Position numbers and translations under genes: made by a program. From contig CAKUIM010000002.1 in NCBI GenBank assembly GCA_934660965.1, forward strand, positions 62,001-126,000: DNA of 64,000 bases, in the 5' to 3' direction. Source of the stretch: an uncultured Oscillospiraceae bacterium (GTDB taxonomy: Bacteria > Bacillota > Clostridia > Oscillospirales > Oscillospiraceae). Under the pieces are notes generated by a model. That model was not told where the DNA came from and made no database searches. It saw only the letters and a program-made list of their open reading frames with translations. Shown in pieces: positions 8,002 to 15,916 of this stretch (position 1 is the first letter of the stretch; every line of letters begins with the position of its first letter).

Positions 8002-9849
8002 TCAGACAGACGGGACAGAGGATGCCGCCGGGCTGCCGCCGTCCGTCGGAGCGTCGGAGGGCGCGGCGGGTTGGCTGCCCTGGCCGTTCTGGTCAGCCTG
8101 GCCGTTCTGACCGTCTCCCTGGCCGTCCTGACTGCCCGGGCCGCCCTGGCCGGCGCTGCCGTCAGGGGGTGTGGGCCGGTCGCCGCCATCCCCGCCGCCG
8201 AAGCCGCCGGGGCCGCCCTCGCTCATGGCGTCCCGGCTTGCCCGGGCCTCGCCCACGCTGTCCTCGCCGGAGTAGAGGGTGTAGGTGCCGCCGTCCGCAA
8301 GGGCATCGGAGGAGAAGAAGAGGGAGGAGGCATTGCACGCCGCCGTGCCGCTGTAGACTGTGTTGCCGTCGACGTCCCGGATGGTGAAGGCGCTGCCCGC
8401 GGTGAGGATGCTCGCCCCGCCCTGGCCGCCGGAGGGCGGGGTGGGCCGCTCGCCGCTGCCGCCGCTCTGGCTGCCGTCAGGGGGCGTGGGCAGGCTATTC
8501 TGGCTGCCGTCCCCCCGCCCGGCAGCGCCGGAGGGAAGCTCCGGCCGGTCGGAGGGCAGGTCGGCGGGGGCGGTGCCAGTAGGCAGATCCGTGGGAGCGG
8601 TACCGGAGGGCAGGTCAGAGGTCATGGCCCCGGGGGCCTGGCCGCCGCCAAATCCGCCGAAACTGCCGCCCATGCCGCCGGGGCCGCCGGTGGAGCCAAA
8701 GGTCACATAGGTCTGGCCGGAGGCAAGGTTCATCCCCATCCCGGCGCTGCTCCCCGCCGCCAGAACGGTGCCGCCAGTGATGGAAATCTCGCCGTCGGCG
8801 TCCAGGGGCTGGTTGTCGGCGGTGTTGGCCGTCCAGACCACCACGGTGCCGCCGGTAATGGTCAGTGTACCGTTGGAATCGATGCCGTCCCCCTCGGTGG
8901 TGTCCATCACCAGGGTGCCGCCGGAAATCTCAAGGGTGAAGGCGTAGCCGGGCAAGTCAGAGTTTGCCGCATTGAGGCAGTCGTCGCTGGTGTGGATGGT
9001 GATGTCGCCGGAGCGGATGGCAAGGTCGGCCCCCTCCAGCCCCTCACAGCACTCGGTGATGGTAATGGTGGGCCCGGCGGTTCCGTCCGCGCCCACGGTG
9101 AGGGTGCGGTCGCAGTGGATGCCGTCGTCCCCGGCGGCCACGGTGATGCTGCCGCTCTCCAGGGTCAGCAGCTGCTCAGCGTTGATGCCGTCGTTCACCG
9201 GGGCGTCAATATTGAGGGTCAGCTCCCGGATAGTGAAGGAGGCCTCCCCCTCGGCGTCGGTGGTCTGGCCGGACTTGATGCCGTTTTTCCCGTTGGCCGT
9301 GAGGTTCAGGGTGCCCGCGCCGCACAACGTCACCTGGGAGCCGTCCTTGCACTTGATGACGGCGTTTTCCGCGTTCTCATTTTCCGGGTGCTCGTCGTCG
9401 TTGTTCATGGCGGAGTCGCTCAGGGTGTTCACCGTGCCCGCGTCGGCCAGGATGGTGACGGCGGTACTTTTGGCGCAGGTAATGGCCGCGGTGTCGGCGC
9501 TTGCAAGAGTGAGGCCGGAGAGGACGAGCGTCACGCCGGCAGTGCCCTTTTTCACCTTGACGCTGCCGTCAGCGCAGCTGCCGGAGAGCACGTAGGTACC
9601 CGCCGCGTCAATGGTCAGAGCCGTGCCGTCGGCAGATGCGCCGGAGCTTCCATCCGGGATGGAGACGCCGTCATCAGAAAAGACGAGATTCACCGCGTTT
9701 TCTCTATCATAGTCTGTGGCGCTCCCGGCGCTCTGGGAGGGCTGGGGGGCGTCCGACGCACTCTCGCCGGAGGCGGCGCAGCCCGCAAAGGAGAACAGCA
9801 TTGCGGCGGCGCACACAATAGCGCCGGTCTTTTTCCAGGTAAGCTTCAT
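8002..9849 (-). CDS. DUF4353 carbohydrate-binding-domain lipoprotein
   Basis: 615 residues. The start at 9849 (MKLTWKKTGAIVCAAAMLFSF) has an AAGGAAGG site; an ATG 9 codons earlier has none. A lipobox LFSFAGC marks a lipid-anchored surface protein. Residues 50-360 are a DUF4353 beta-helix with repeated short turns (GDDGIHCDRTLTV, GDGIDSNGTLTITGGTVVV). The rest is low-complexity Gly/Pro/Thr/Ser/Gln sequence: GGPGGMGGSFGGFGGG, tandem DLPSGTAPTDLPTGTAP and GDRPTPPDGSAGQGGPGS, split by a small folded segment (ASILTAGSAFTIRDVDGN). DUF4353 genes often neighbour CotH/VTC genes in Firmicutes, as here. Function is unknown; surface scaffolding or spore/cell-coat binding are guesses. Confidence 0.85.
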   Translation of the reverse strand: MKLTWKKTGAIVCAAAMLFSFAGCAASGESASDAPQPSQSAGSATDYDRENAVNLVFSDDGVSIPDGSSGASADGTALTIDAAGTYVLSGSCADGSVKVKKGTAGVTLVLSGLTLASADTAAITCAKSTAVTILADAGTVNTLSDSAMNNDDEHPENENAENAVIKCKDGSQVTLCGAGTLNLTANGKNGIKSGQTTDAEGEASFTIRELTLNIDAPVNDGINAEQLLTLESGSITVAAGDDGIHCDRTLTVGADGTAGPTITITECCEGLEGADLAIRSGDITIHTSDDCLNAANSDLPGYAFTLEISGGTLVMDTTEGDGIDSNGTLTITGGTVVVWTANTADNQPLDADGEISITGGTVLAAGSSAGMGMNLASGQTYVTFGSTGGPGGMGGSFGGFGGGQAPGAMTSDLPSGTAPTDLPTGTAPADLPSDRPELPSGAAGRGDGSQNSLPTPPDGSQSGGSGERPTPPSGGQGGASILTAGSAFTIRDVDGNTVYSGTAACNASSLFFSSDALADGGTYTLYSGEDSVGEARASRDAMSEGGPGGFGGGDGGDRPTPPDGSAGQGGPGSQDGQGDGQNGQADQNGQGSQPAAPSDAPTDGGSPAASSVPSV

Positions 9850-9925
9850 AAGGAACACCTTCCTTTTCAAATTCAAACTGCATCATTCCGATGGGGGAGA
9901 TACGCCTTCCTTCGTATCTGGGCAC

Positions 9926-9958
9926 AGCATACCGCCCTATCTTAAAGCCAACCTAAAG
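9926..9958 (-). promoter_or_regulatory. DUF4353 promoter with response-regulator direct repeats
   Basis: On the minus strand CTTTAGG-N4-CTTTAAG (11-base period); the second repeat begins 16 bases before a TATGCT -10 box. There is no -35 consensus, which fits an activated promoter. Confidence 0.6.
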
Positions 9959-9994
9959 GATGAAAAAATAATTTTTCCCCGGCCTTTCCCCTGC

Positions 9995-10027
9995 CTTTAG
10001 GCTGGCTTTAGGCTGCTTGGGTACAGT
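9995..10027 (+). promoter_or_regulatory. VTC operon promoter with response-regulator direct repeats
   Basis: CTTTAGG-N4-CTTTAGG (11-base period); the second repeat begins 16 bases before a TACAGT -10 box. Same geometry as the divergent site at 9926-9958, and likewise no good -35 box. Confidence 0.65.
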
Positions 10028-10057
10028 AGGGACAGCTTCAGAAAGGAGGCGCGCACG

Positions 10058-10780
10058 ATGGCCGATATCCAATGCAGCTTTGCGCGGATTGAAAAGAAAT
10101 ATCTCATCTCCCCGGTGCAGCAGGAGCTGATCCTCGCCGGCGCACGCCGCTATATGAAGGAGGACGTCTACGGCCGGTACTCCATCAGCAGCATTTATTA
10201 TGATACGCCGGATTTTTCCCTCATCCGCGCGTCCCTGGAAAAGCCCGCCTACAAGGAGAAGCTGCGCGTGCGCAGCTACGGCACGCCCCGGGACGGTGAG
10301 AACGTCTTTGTGGAGCTGAAAAAGAAGGTGGGCGGCGTCGTCTACAAGCGCCGCACCGTCATGCGCGCCCAGGACGCCCCGCGGTACCTCGCCGGCGAGA
10401 GTGCCCTCTCCCCCGGCGGGCAGATCAGCCGGGAAATCGACTATTTCCAGCGTTTTCACGCCGCGGCCCCCGCCGTATTCATCGGCTACGACCGCACGGC
10501 CCTCTCCGGCATTGACGAGCCCGAGCTGCGCATCACCTTTGATGCCGCCCTGCGCTGGCGCACCCACGATCTGGACCTGCGCCTGGGAAGCGCCGGAACG
10601 CCGCTGCTGCCCCCAGGGCGCGTCCTCATGGAGATCAAAATCCCCGGGGCTGCCCCGCTGTGGCTGTGCCGCCTGCTCAGCCGGGCCCGGGCCTACCCCA
10701 CGTCGTTCTCCAAGTACGGCGCATGCTACCAACATTTTATTCTCCCCGCGCAAAGAAAGGAGCTGGACATCAGTGCTTGA
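10058..10780 (+). CDS. VTC-domain polyphosphate polymerase
   Basis: 240 residues, a stand-alone VTC (tunnel-fold) domain. The residues lining the active tunnel of yeast Vtc4 can be followed in order: FARIEKKYLI, SIYYDTPDF, KLRVRSYG (two arginines), VFVELKKK, VVYKRR, YDRTAL, LMEIKIPG (catalytic glutamate) and SFSKYG (lysine). All basic residues appear kept, so an ATP-dependent polyphosphate polymerase is likely, working at the inner face of the membrane. GAAAGGAGG precedes ATG. The end overlaps the DUF4956 gene by 8 bases, a pairing seen repeatedly in Firmicutes. Confidence 0.9.
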   Translation: MADIQCSFARIEKKYLISPVQQELILAGARRYMKEDVYGRYSISSIYYDTPDFSLIRASLEKPAYKEKLRVRSYGTPRDGENVFVELKKKVGGVVYKRRTVMRAQDAPRYLAGESALSPGGQISREIDYFQRFHAAAPAVFIGYDRTALSGIDEPELRITFDAALRWRTHDLDLRLGSAGTPLLPPGRVLMEIKIPGAAPLWLCRLLSRARAYPTSFSKYGACYQHFILPAQRKELDISA

Positions 10781-11435
10781 TTCCGTTATTCAGGGTCAGA
10801 TCACCGTGAGCGTATTTTTTCTGTGTACCGCCGTGTCCCTCATCCTGGGGCTGGGCACCGCCTGTCTCGCCCGCTTCCGCGCCAGCATCTCCCAGGGCTT
10901 TGCCGTGACCCTGGCCGTGCTGCCCGCCCTGGTGCAGGTGGTCATCATGCTCGTCAACGGCAACATCGGCGCCGGGGTGGCTGTGGCCGGGGCGTTCAGC
11001 CTGGTGCGCTTCCGCTCTGCCGCCGGCTCCGCCCGGGAGATCGCCGCCATCTTTCTTGCCATGGCCATCGGCCTTGCCACCGGTATGGGCTATGTGGTGC
11101 TCGCCGCCCTCTTTTTCCTGGTGATTGCCAGCTTCCTCCTCATCCTCACCCTGACGCGCTTCGGCGGGACGGATGAGAGCGAGCGGGAGCTGAAAATCAC
11201 CATCCCGGAGGATCTTGACTACGACGGGCTCTTCGACGACCTCTTTGCCCAGTATACCGCATCCGCCCGGCTCGACCAGGTCAAGACCACCAGCATGGGC
11301 ACCCTTTACGAGCTCCACTACCGCATCCAGTTGAAAACGCCCCAGGTGCCCAAGAAGTTTCTCGACGCCCTGCGCTGCCGCAACGGAAACCTGGGCATCG
11401 TGTGCGCCCGGGTGTCCCACAAGGAGGCCCTGTAG
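10773..11435 (+). CDS. DUF4956 membrane protein
   Basis: 220 residues starting with GTG at 10773 (VLDSVIQGQITVSVFF), with AAAGGAG 11 bases upstream inside the VTC gene. Four hydrophobic stretches follow: VFFLCTAVSLILGLGTACL, GFAVTLAVLPALVQVVIML, GAGVAVAGAFSLVRFRSA and AIFLAMAIGLATGMGYVVLA running into ALFFLVIASFLLILTL. A cytoplasmic domain of about 75 residues ends the protein. The SLVRFRSAAGSAREIA segment is typical of DUF4956. Translational overlap with the VTC gene suggests that it anchors the polymerase or conducts polyphosphate; that is inference. Confidence 0.88.
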   Translation: MLDSVIQGQITVSVFFLCTAVSLILGLGTACLARFRASISQGFAVTLAVLPALVQVVIMLVNGNIGAGVAVAGAFSLVRFRSAAGSAREIAAIFLAMAIGLATGMGYVVLAALFFLVIASFLLILTLTRFGGTDESERELKITIPEDLDYDGLFDDLFAQYTASARLDQVKTTSMGTLYELHYRIQLKTPQVPKKFLDALRCRNGNLGIVCARVSHKEAL

Positions 11436-11580
11436 GGCCGCCCCCTCTCCCTCCGGCCAAACGGTGCGCCGGGGGGAGAGTTTCTTGTCTTTTCTCCAAA
11501 AACAGTATAAAATAACCTTATCCTGCCCGCCCTTCCGGCCGACGACGGCCCAGGCGCGGGCAAACGGCAGGTGGTACGAT

Positions 11581-12255
11581 ATGAAGCTTTTGATTGCGGA
11601 GGACGACCTGGACCTTGCCGAGGCCCTCACCGCCTTTTTCGAAAAAAATCAATTCACGGTGGACGCCGTCCACAACGGGCAGGACGCCTATGACTACGCC
11701 GCTGCCGGCGGCTACGACGCGGTGATTCTGGACGTGATGATGCCCAAAATGAACGGCATCGAGGTACTGCGCCGGCTGCGCGCCGAGGGGTTCCAGCCGC
11801 CGGTGATGATGCTCACCGCCAAGGCCCAGAAGGACGACCGGGTGGAGGGCTTCGACGCCGGAGCCGACGACTATCTTCCCAAGCCCTTCGCCCCCGACGA
11901 GCTGCTTGCCCGGGTGCGGGCGCTGCTGCGCCGGAGCGGGGACTACAAGCCCACCGTTTTGTCCTTCGGTGACGTGACGCTGGACTGCGCCGCCCTGCTG
12001 CTCGCCTGCGGGCGGGAGGCGGTGCGGCTGAGCGGCCGGGAGTTCCAGGTGATGGAGCTTTTTATGCGCAACCCCCATGTGGTGTTCTCCGCCGAGCACA
12101 TTATGGAGCGGGTGTGGGGCTGGGAGAGTGAGGCGGAAATCAGCGTGGTGTGGGTGCATATCTCCAACCTGCGCAAGCGTCTGCGCGCCATCGGCTCTGA
12201 CGTGACCATCCGCTCCAGCCGGGGCGCGGGCTACTCTCTGGAGGTACAGACATGA
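11581..12255 (+). CDS. OmpR/PhoB-family response regulator
   Basis: 224 residues. Receiver domain 1-115 with acidic pocket EDD near residue 8, phospho-acceptor D in VILDVMMPKMNG, and TAK and LPKPF for the conserved Thr and Lys. Winged-helix output domain follows (GREFQVMELFMRNPHVVFSAEHIMERVWG, ISNLRKRLRAIG, IRSSRGAGYSLE). ATG overlaps the kinase start by 4 bases (ATGA). The ribosome site is weak (CAGGTGG). Its likely targets are the paired 11-base direct repeats at 9926-9958 and 9995-10027, since PhoB-type regulators bind such repeats as head-to-tail dimers. Confidence 0.93.
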   Translation: MKLLIAEDDLDLAEALTAFFEKNQFTVDAVHNGQDAYDYAAAGGYDAVILDVMMPKMNGIEVLRRLRAEGFQPPVMMLTAKAQKDDRVEGFDAGADDYLPKPFAPDELLARVRALLRRSGDYKPTVLSFGDVTLDCAALLLACGREAVRLSGREFQVMELFMRNPHVVFSAEHIMERVWGWESEAEISVVWVHISNLRKRLRAIGSDVTIRSSRGAGYSLEVQT

Positions 12256-13577
12256 TCCGCCGGCTGCGGCGGCGGTTCATCCGCATTACCATGATTTCGG
12301 TGGCGCTGGTGATGATGCTGCTCACCGCCATCGTCAACGGGGCCAGCTTCCTCTCCACCAACGCCGAGGTGTGCCAGACCCTGACCATCCTCTCGGAAAA
12401 CCAGGGCTCCTTCCCCGCCCCCCTGCCCGGCGGCGGGGGCGGCCAGCCCGGTGTGCCGCCGGAGAACGCATCCGGCAGCCAAGCCCCCGCCCTGCCGTCA
12501 GACAGCGGAGCTGTTGAGCCCCCCGATGCCCCAGGCAAAAAGGACCCCATGAGCCGTTTCGGCCCGGAGGCCCCCTACTCTACCCGCTACTTTGTCCTCT
12601 GGTACGACGATGCCGGGATCCTGCTCCGCTCCGACCTGGGCCACATTGCCGCCGTCACCGAGGACGAGGTGGGGCCCTATCTCAATGCCGCCGTCCGGCA
12701 CGGGGAGGGCTTCGGCTCCTACGGCGGCTACCGCTTTCTCGTCTCCGCCGGGGAGGACGGGGAGGTTATGGCCATCTTTCTCGACTGCTACCAGGCCCGG
12801 CGCACGGCCCGGGCGCTGGCCGGGTGGTCACTGGCGGCGGACGAGGTGTGCCTGGTGCTGGTGTACCTGCTGGTGTCCCTCTTCTCCCGGCGGGCCATCG
12901 ACCCTGTGGTGCGCAGCGCCCAGCAGCAAAAGCAGTTCATCACCGACGCCTCCCACGAGCTCAAGACCCCCCTCACCGTCATTACCACCTGCCTGAAGGT
13001 GCTGGAGATGGAGGTGGGGCAGCAGAAATGGATTGACAAGGCCCAGGCCCAGGCGGACAAGATGAGCAAGCTGGTGGGAAACCTGGTGTCCCTGTCCCGC
13101 CTTGACGAGGAGGAGCCCCCCATCACCCTGACCGACTTCGATATCAGCGCCGCAGTGGAGGACGCGGCGGAGTCCTTCCGGGACAGCGCCCAGGCCGCGG
13201 GCCACCCCCTGGAGCTGACCGTCCCCCCGGGCATTACCTACCATGGGGATGAGGCCGCCATCCGGCAGCTGGTGTCCATCCTGCTGGACAATGCCATCAA
13301 ATACGCCCTGCCCGGCGGTGCAATCACTCTGAAGCTGTCCCGGGCGCACCGGGGGGTGGTGCTGCAAAGCGCCAACCCCTGCCAGACGCTGGACAAGGAG
13401 CAGCTGGGCCGCCTCTTCGACCGCTTCTACCGGCCTGACGATTCCCGCACGGGCTCCACCGGCGGCTTCGGCATCGGCTTGTCCCTGGCAAGGAGCATTG
13501 CCGAGGCCCACAAGGGCGCCATCACCGCCGCCATGCCCGCGCCGGGCATGATTGAGTTCACGGCGGTGCTGCGATAA
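12252..13577 (+). CDS. sensor histidine kinase
   Basis: 441 residues. TM1 near residues 14-33 (ITMISVALVMMLLTAIVNG), an external loop of about 160 residues rich in Gly and Pro in its first part, TM2 near 195-210 (EVCLVLVYLLVSLF), then HisKA with DASHELKTPLTVITT, N box LVSILLDNAIKYA, and G box FGIGLSLARSIAEAHKG. The N-terminal loop has no named sensor domain that I can recognise. Overlaps its regulator by 4 bases, so the two form one pair; with the VTC and DUF4956 genes upstream it makes a four-gene operon. Confidence 0.93.
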   Translation: MIRRLRRRFIRITMISVALVMMLLTAIVNGASFLSTNAEVCQTLTILSENQGSFPAPLPGGGGGQPGVPPENASGSQAPALPSDSGAVEPPDAPGKKDPMSRFGPEAPYSTRYFVLWYDDAGILLRSDLGHIAAVTEDEVGPYLNAAVRHGEGFGSYGGYRFLVSAGEDGEVMAIFLDCYQARRTARALAGWSLAADEVCLVLVYLLVSLFSRRAIDPVVRSAQQQKQFITDASHELKTPLTVITTCLKVLEMEVGQQKWIDKAQAQADKMSKLVGNLVSLSRLDEEEPPITLTDFDISAAVEDAAESFRDSAQAAGHPLELTVPPGITYHGDEAAIRQLVSILLDNAIKYALPGGAITLKLSRAHRGVVLQSANPCQTLDKEQLGRLFDRFYRPDDSRTGSTGGFGIGLSLARSIAEAHKGAITAAMPAPGMIEFTAVLR

Positions 13578-13670
13578 GCGCGGCCCCCTCGCCTTTCGTC
13601 CCGGGGCCGTCCCGGCTGTCCCTCTTCGTCCCGCCCTGTCCCGCTTCTCCAAAGCCGGCGTACCGCATGA

Positions 13671-13712
13671 AAAAAAGGCTTCCTCCCCGGGTGGGAGGAA
13701 GCCTTTTTTAAG
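13671..13712. terminator. bidirectional terminator
   Basis: Perfect 17-base-pair stem AAAAAAGGCTTCCTCCC/GGGAGGAAGCCTTTTTT with 5-base loop. It ends both the kinase operon and the 13-gene minus-strand operon. Confidence 0.92.
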
Positions 13713-13718
13713 GAAAAA

Positions 13719-15023
13719 TCAGATATACAGCAGCTCCCGGGCCTGGCGGGTGAGCTCCGCCCGGTCGTCGGGATGGGCAATGGCGATGAGGGCCTTGGCG
13801 CGCTCCCGCACGGAGCGGCCCCGCAGGGCGGCGACGCCGTACTCGGTGACAATGTAATCCACATAGTTGCGGGGGATGGTCACCGCAGCGCCGGGGGTGA
13901 GCACCGTCTTGATCTTGGGCTGGCCCTTCTTGCTGCGGGAGGCAAAGGTCAGGATGCCGCGGCCGCCCTTGGAGTGGAGCGCGCCGTAGGCAAAGCAGAA
14001 GCCGCCGCCCGAGCCGGAGAACTGGGTGGTGCCGATGGACTCGGAGCACACCTGGCCGGTGAGGTCCATCTCCAGAATGGTGTTGATGGACACCATGTTA
14101 TCATTCTGCATGATGATCATGGGGTTGACCGCATAGCTGCCTGGGGCGATGCGGCAGTTGGGGTTCTGGCTCAGGGTATCATAGAGGGCCTGGTCGCCGC
14201 CGGCGAAGGTGCCCACGTGGAGGCCGGGATTGAGGTTCTTGCGCTCGCCGGTGATGATGCCCTTCCGGATCATTTCGCCCATGGAGCTTGTGAACATCTC
14301 GGTGTGCAGGCCCAGCTCCTTCTTGCTCATCAGGGCCCGGGCCACGGCGTCGGGCAGGGAGCCGATGCCCAGCTGGATGGTGTCGCCGTCGTTGACAAGC
14401 TCGGCCACGTAGGCGCCGATCTTGTCCTCCACCTCGGTGGAGGGGGCGTAGGGCACGGCGGGCAGGGCCCGGGGGGCCTCGGTGAGGCAGGCCACATCCT
14501 TGATGTTGATCTTCAGCTCGCCCCGCACGGGATGCAGGTTGGGGTTGACCTCCAGAATCACCCGGCCGTTGGGCTGGGCAAGGCAGGTCTCCAGGGTCTC
14601 CTTGTCGTACATCAGGCTCAGGCCGACGCCGAAGTTGCCGTCCTCATCCATGGGGGTGGTGGAGACGATGTAGACGTTGGTGGGCAGAAAGCCGTTGCTG
14701 AAGGGGCCGAAGTCGGGCAGGTCGGCGGGCACAAAGGAGGTGTTGCCCTGGCGGAAGCCCTCCCGCAGGTCGGCGGAGAAGAAGAAGTTGCGGCTGTCGA
14801 TATGGCCGGCCATGCCGGGCTTGTGGATGCACTCATAGCTGCCGGTGCGGCCCTTGACCAGGGTCACGTTGTGCAGCCGGTCGGCGGCCAGATGCAGCCG
14901 GGTGAGGATGGCCTCCGGCTCGTTGCAGTCGGCGCCCACGGTGACGATGTCGCCGTCACGAATCTGGGCGATGCACTCGTCCACGCCGCAAAGCTTGCTC
15001 TGATAGAGTTCCTGATTGGTCAT
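13719..15023 (-). CDS. acetyl-CoA hydrolase/CoA-transferase family protein (CoA-transferase 1)
   Basis: 434 residues in the 4-hydroxybutyrate/butyryl-CoA:acetate CoA-transferase family. The active-site glutamate is E242 in ELGLHTEMF, almost the same position as the Clostridium aminobutyricum enzyme. The CoA-loop region reads QFSGSGGGFCFAYGALHSKGGRG. Start 15023 (MTNQELYQSK) is chosen because the AAGGAGG site lies inside the 7 codons before it. Last gene of the sigma-54 operon. Likely job: moving CoA from an acyl-CoA to acetoacetate or acetate; the acyl group is not readable. Confidence 0.88.
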   Translation of the reverse strand: MTNQELYQSKLCGVDECIAQIRDGDIVTVGADCNEPEAILTRLHLAADRLHNVTLVKGRTGSYECIHKPGMAGHIDSRNFFFSADLREGFRQGNTSFVPADLPDFGPFSNGFLPTNVYIVSTTPMDEDGNFGVGLSLMYDKETLETCLAQPNGRVILEVNPNLHPVRGELKINIKDVACLTEAPRALPAVPYAPSTEVEDKIGAYVAELVNDGDTIQLGIGSLPDAVARALMSKKELGLHTEMFTSSMGEMIRKGIITGERKNLNPGLHVGTFAGGDQALYDTLSQNPNCRIAPGSYAVNPMIIMQNDNMVSINTILEMDLTGQVCSESIGTTQFSGSGGGFCFAYGALHSKGGRGILTFASRSKKGQPKIKTVLTPGAAVTIPRNYVDYIVTEYGVAALRGRSVRERAKALIAIAHPDDRAELTRQARELLYI

Positions 15024-15044
15024 ATTTTTATATTCCTCCTTCAT

Positions 15045-15779
15045 TTAGCCCAAGTATTGTCCGCCGTTTACGGACAGCACCTGGCCTGTGATGAAGGACG
15101 CCTCTTCAGAGGCCAGGAAATACACTGCATTGGCAATTTCTTCGGGCCGGCCGCCGCGGCCCATGGGAATTTTCCCCACAATAGCCTCCACCACCTTCTC
15201 GGGGATGGTCTTGACCATATCGGTGAGGATAAAGCCGGGGGCCACCGCGTTGGTGCGGATGCCCTTGGCGGCATATTCGGTGCTCAAGGTGCGGGTCAGG
15301 CCCACCACACCCAGCTTGGAGGCGTTGTAGTTTGCCTGGCCGAAGTTGCCCGTCTGGGGGGAGACGGAGGCAATGTTCACGATGGCGCCGCCGCCCTGCT
15401 CCAGCATGGCGGACACGGCGCGCTGGCAGGTGTGGAACATGGACTTGAGGTTGACGTTGAGGACCTTGTCCCACTGCTCCTCGGTCATCTTATGGAAGCG
15501 GGCGTCGCTTGTGATGCCGGCGTTGTTGACCAGCACGTCCACACGGCCGTACCGGGAGAGCACCTCGTCGAAAAGGCGGTTCACATTGGCGCGGTCGGCC
15601 ACGTTTGCGGCAATGCCCACGGCGTCGCCGCCGTCAGCGGCAAGGGTCTTGGCAACCTCTACGCACTTCTCGTTGAGGTCGGTGAGCACGACGCTTGCGC
15701 CGCCGGCGAGAAAACGCTTTGCGATGGAAAGGCCGATCCCCTGGGCAGCGCCTGTTACAATTACTACTTTACCACTCAT
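15045..15779 (-). CDS. SDR-family 3-oxoacyl/acetoacetyl-CoA reductase
   Basis: 244 residues, a classical short-chain dehydrogenase. TGAAQGIG at residues 9-16 binds the cofactor, NNAG is at 85-88, and the catalytic triad S138, Y151, K155 (IASVSPQTGNFGQANYNASK) sits at the same numbers as in E. coli FabG. It could reduce acetoacetyl-CoA to 3-hydroxybutyryl-CoA (PhaB/FabG type) or oxidise the substrate alcohol of the pathway. A 21-base gap separates it from CoA-transferase 1 downstream. D34 after the second strand (VVLTDLNEK) suggests preference for NAD(H), by analogy with related SDRs. Confidence 0.88.
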   Translation of the reverse strand: MSGKVVIVTGAAQGIGLSIAKRFLAGGASVVLTDLNEKCVEVAKTLAADGGDAVGIAANVADRANVNRLFDEVLSRYGRVDVLVNNAGITSDARFHKMTEEQWDKVLNVNLKSMFHTCQRAVSAMLEQGGGAIVNIASVSPQTGNFGQANYNASKLGVVGLTRTLSTEYAAKGIRTNAVAPGFILTDMVKTIPEKVVEAIVGKIPMGRGGRPEEIANAVYFLASEEASFITGQVLSVNGGQYLG

Positions 15780-15803
15780 ACTGTATGTCTCCTACTCTAA
15801 AAT

Positions 15804-15837
15804 ACTGGGCACCGGCAAAACCCTGCCGGTGCCCAGT
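15804..15837. other. intergenic hairpin, thiolase-SDR
   Basis: Perfect 14-base-pair stem ACTGGGCACCGGCA/TGCCGGTGCCCAGT with a 6-base loop, without a following T-run on the minus strand. More likely an mRNA stability or processing element than a terminator. Confidence 0.6.
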
Positions 15838-15916
15838 GTCATCTGTTTACGCTGTATCAGGCGGATTGCCTTCCTGCCTGCTCAGGCCGGAAACATCACC
15901 GGAACGCTGGGCTTGA

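Noticed and set aside
7675..9945. Plus-strand open frame of 756 codons over the DUF4353 lipoprotein
   Set aside because: It begins inside obg, runs through a bidirectional terminator and reads as low-complexity Ala/Gly/Val sequence; the minus-strand lipoprotein with lipobox is the real gene.
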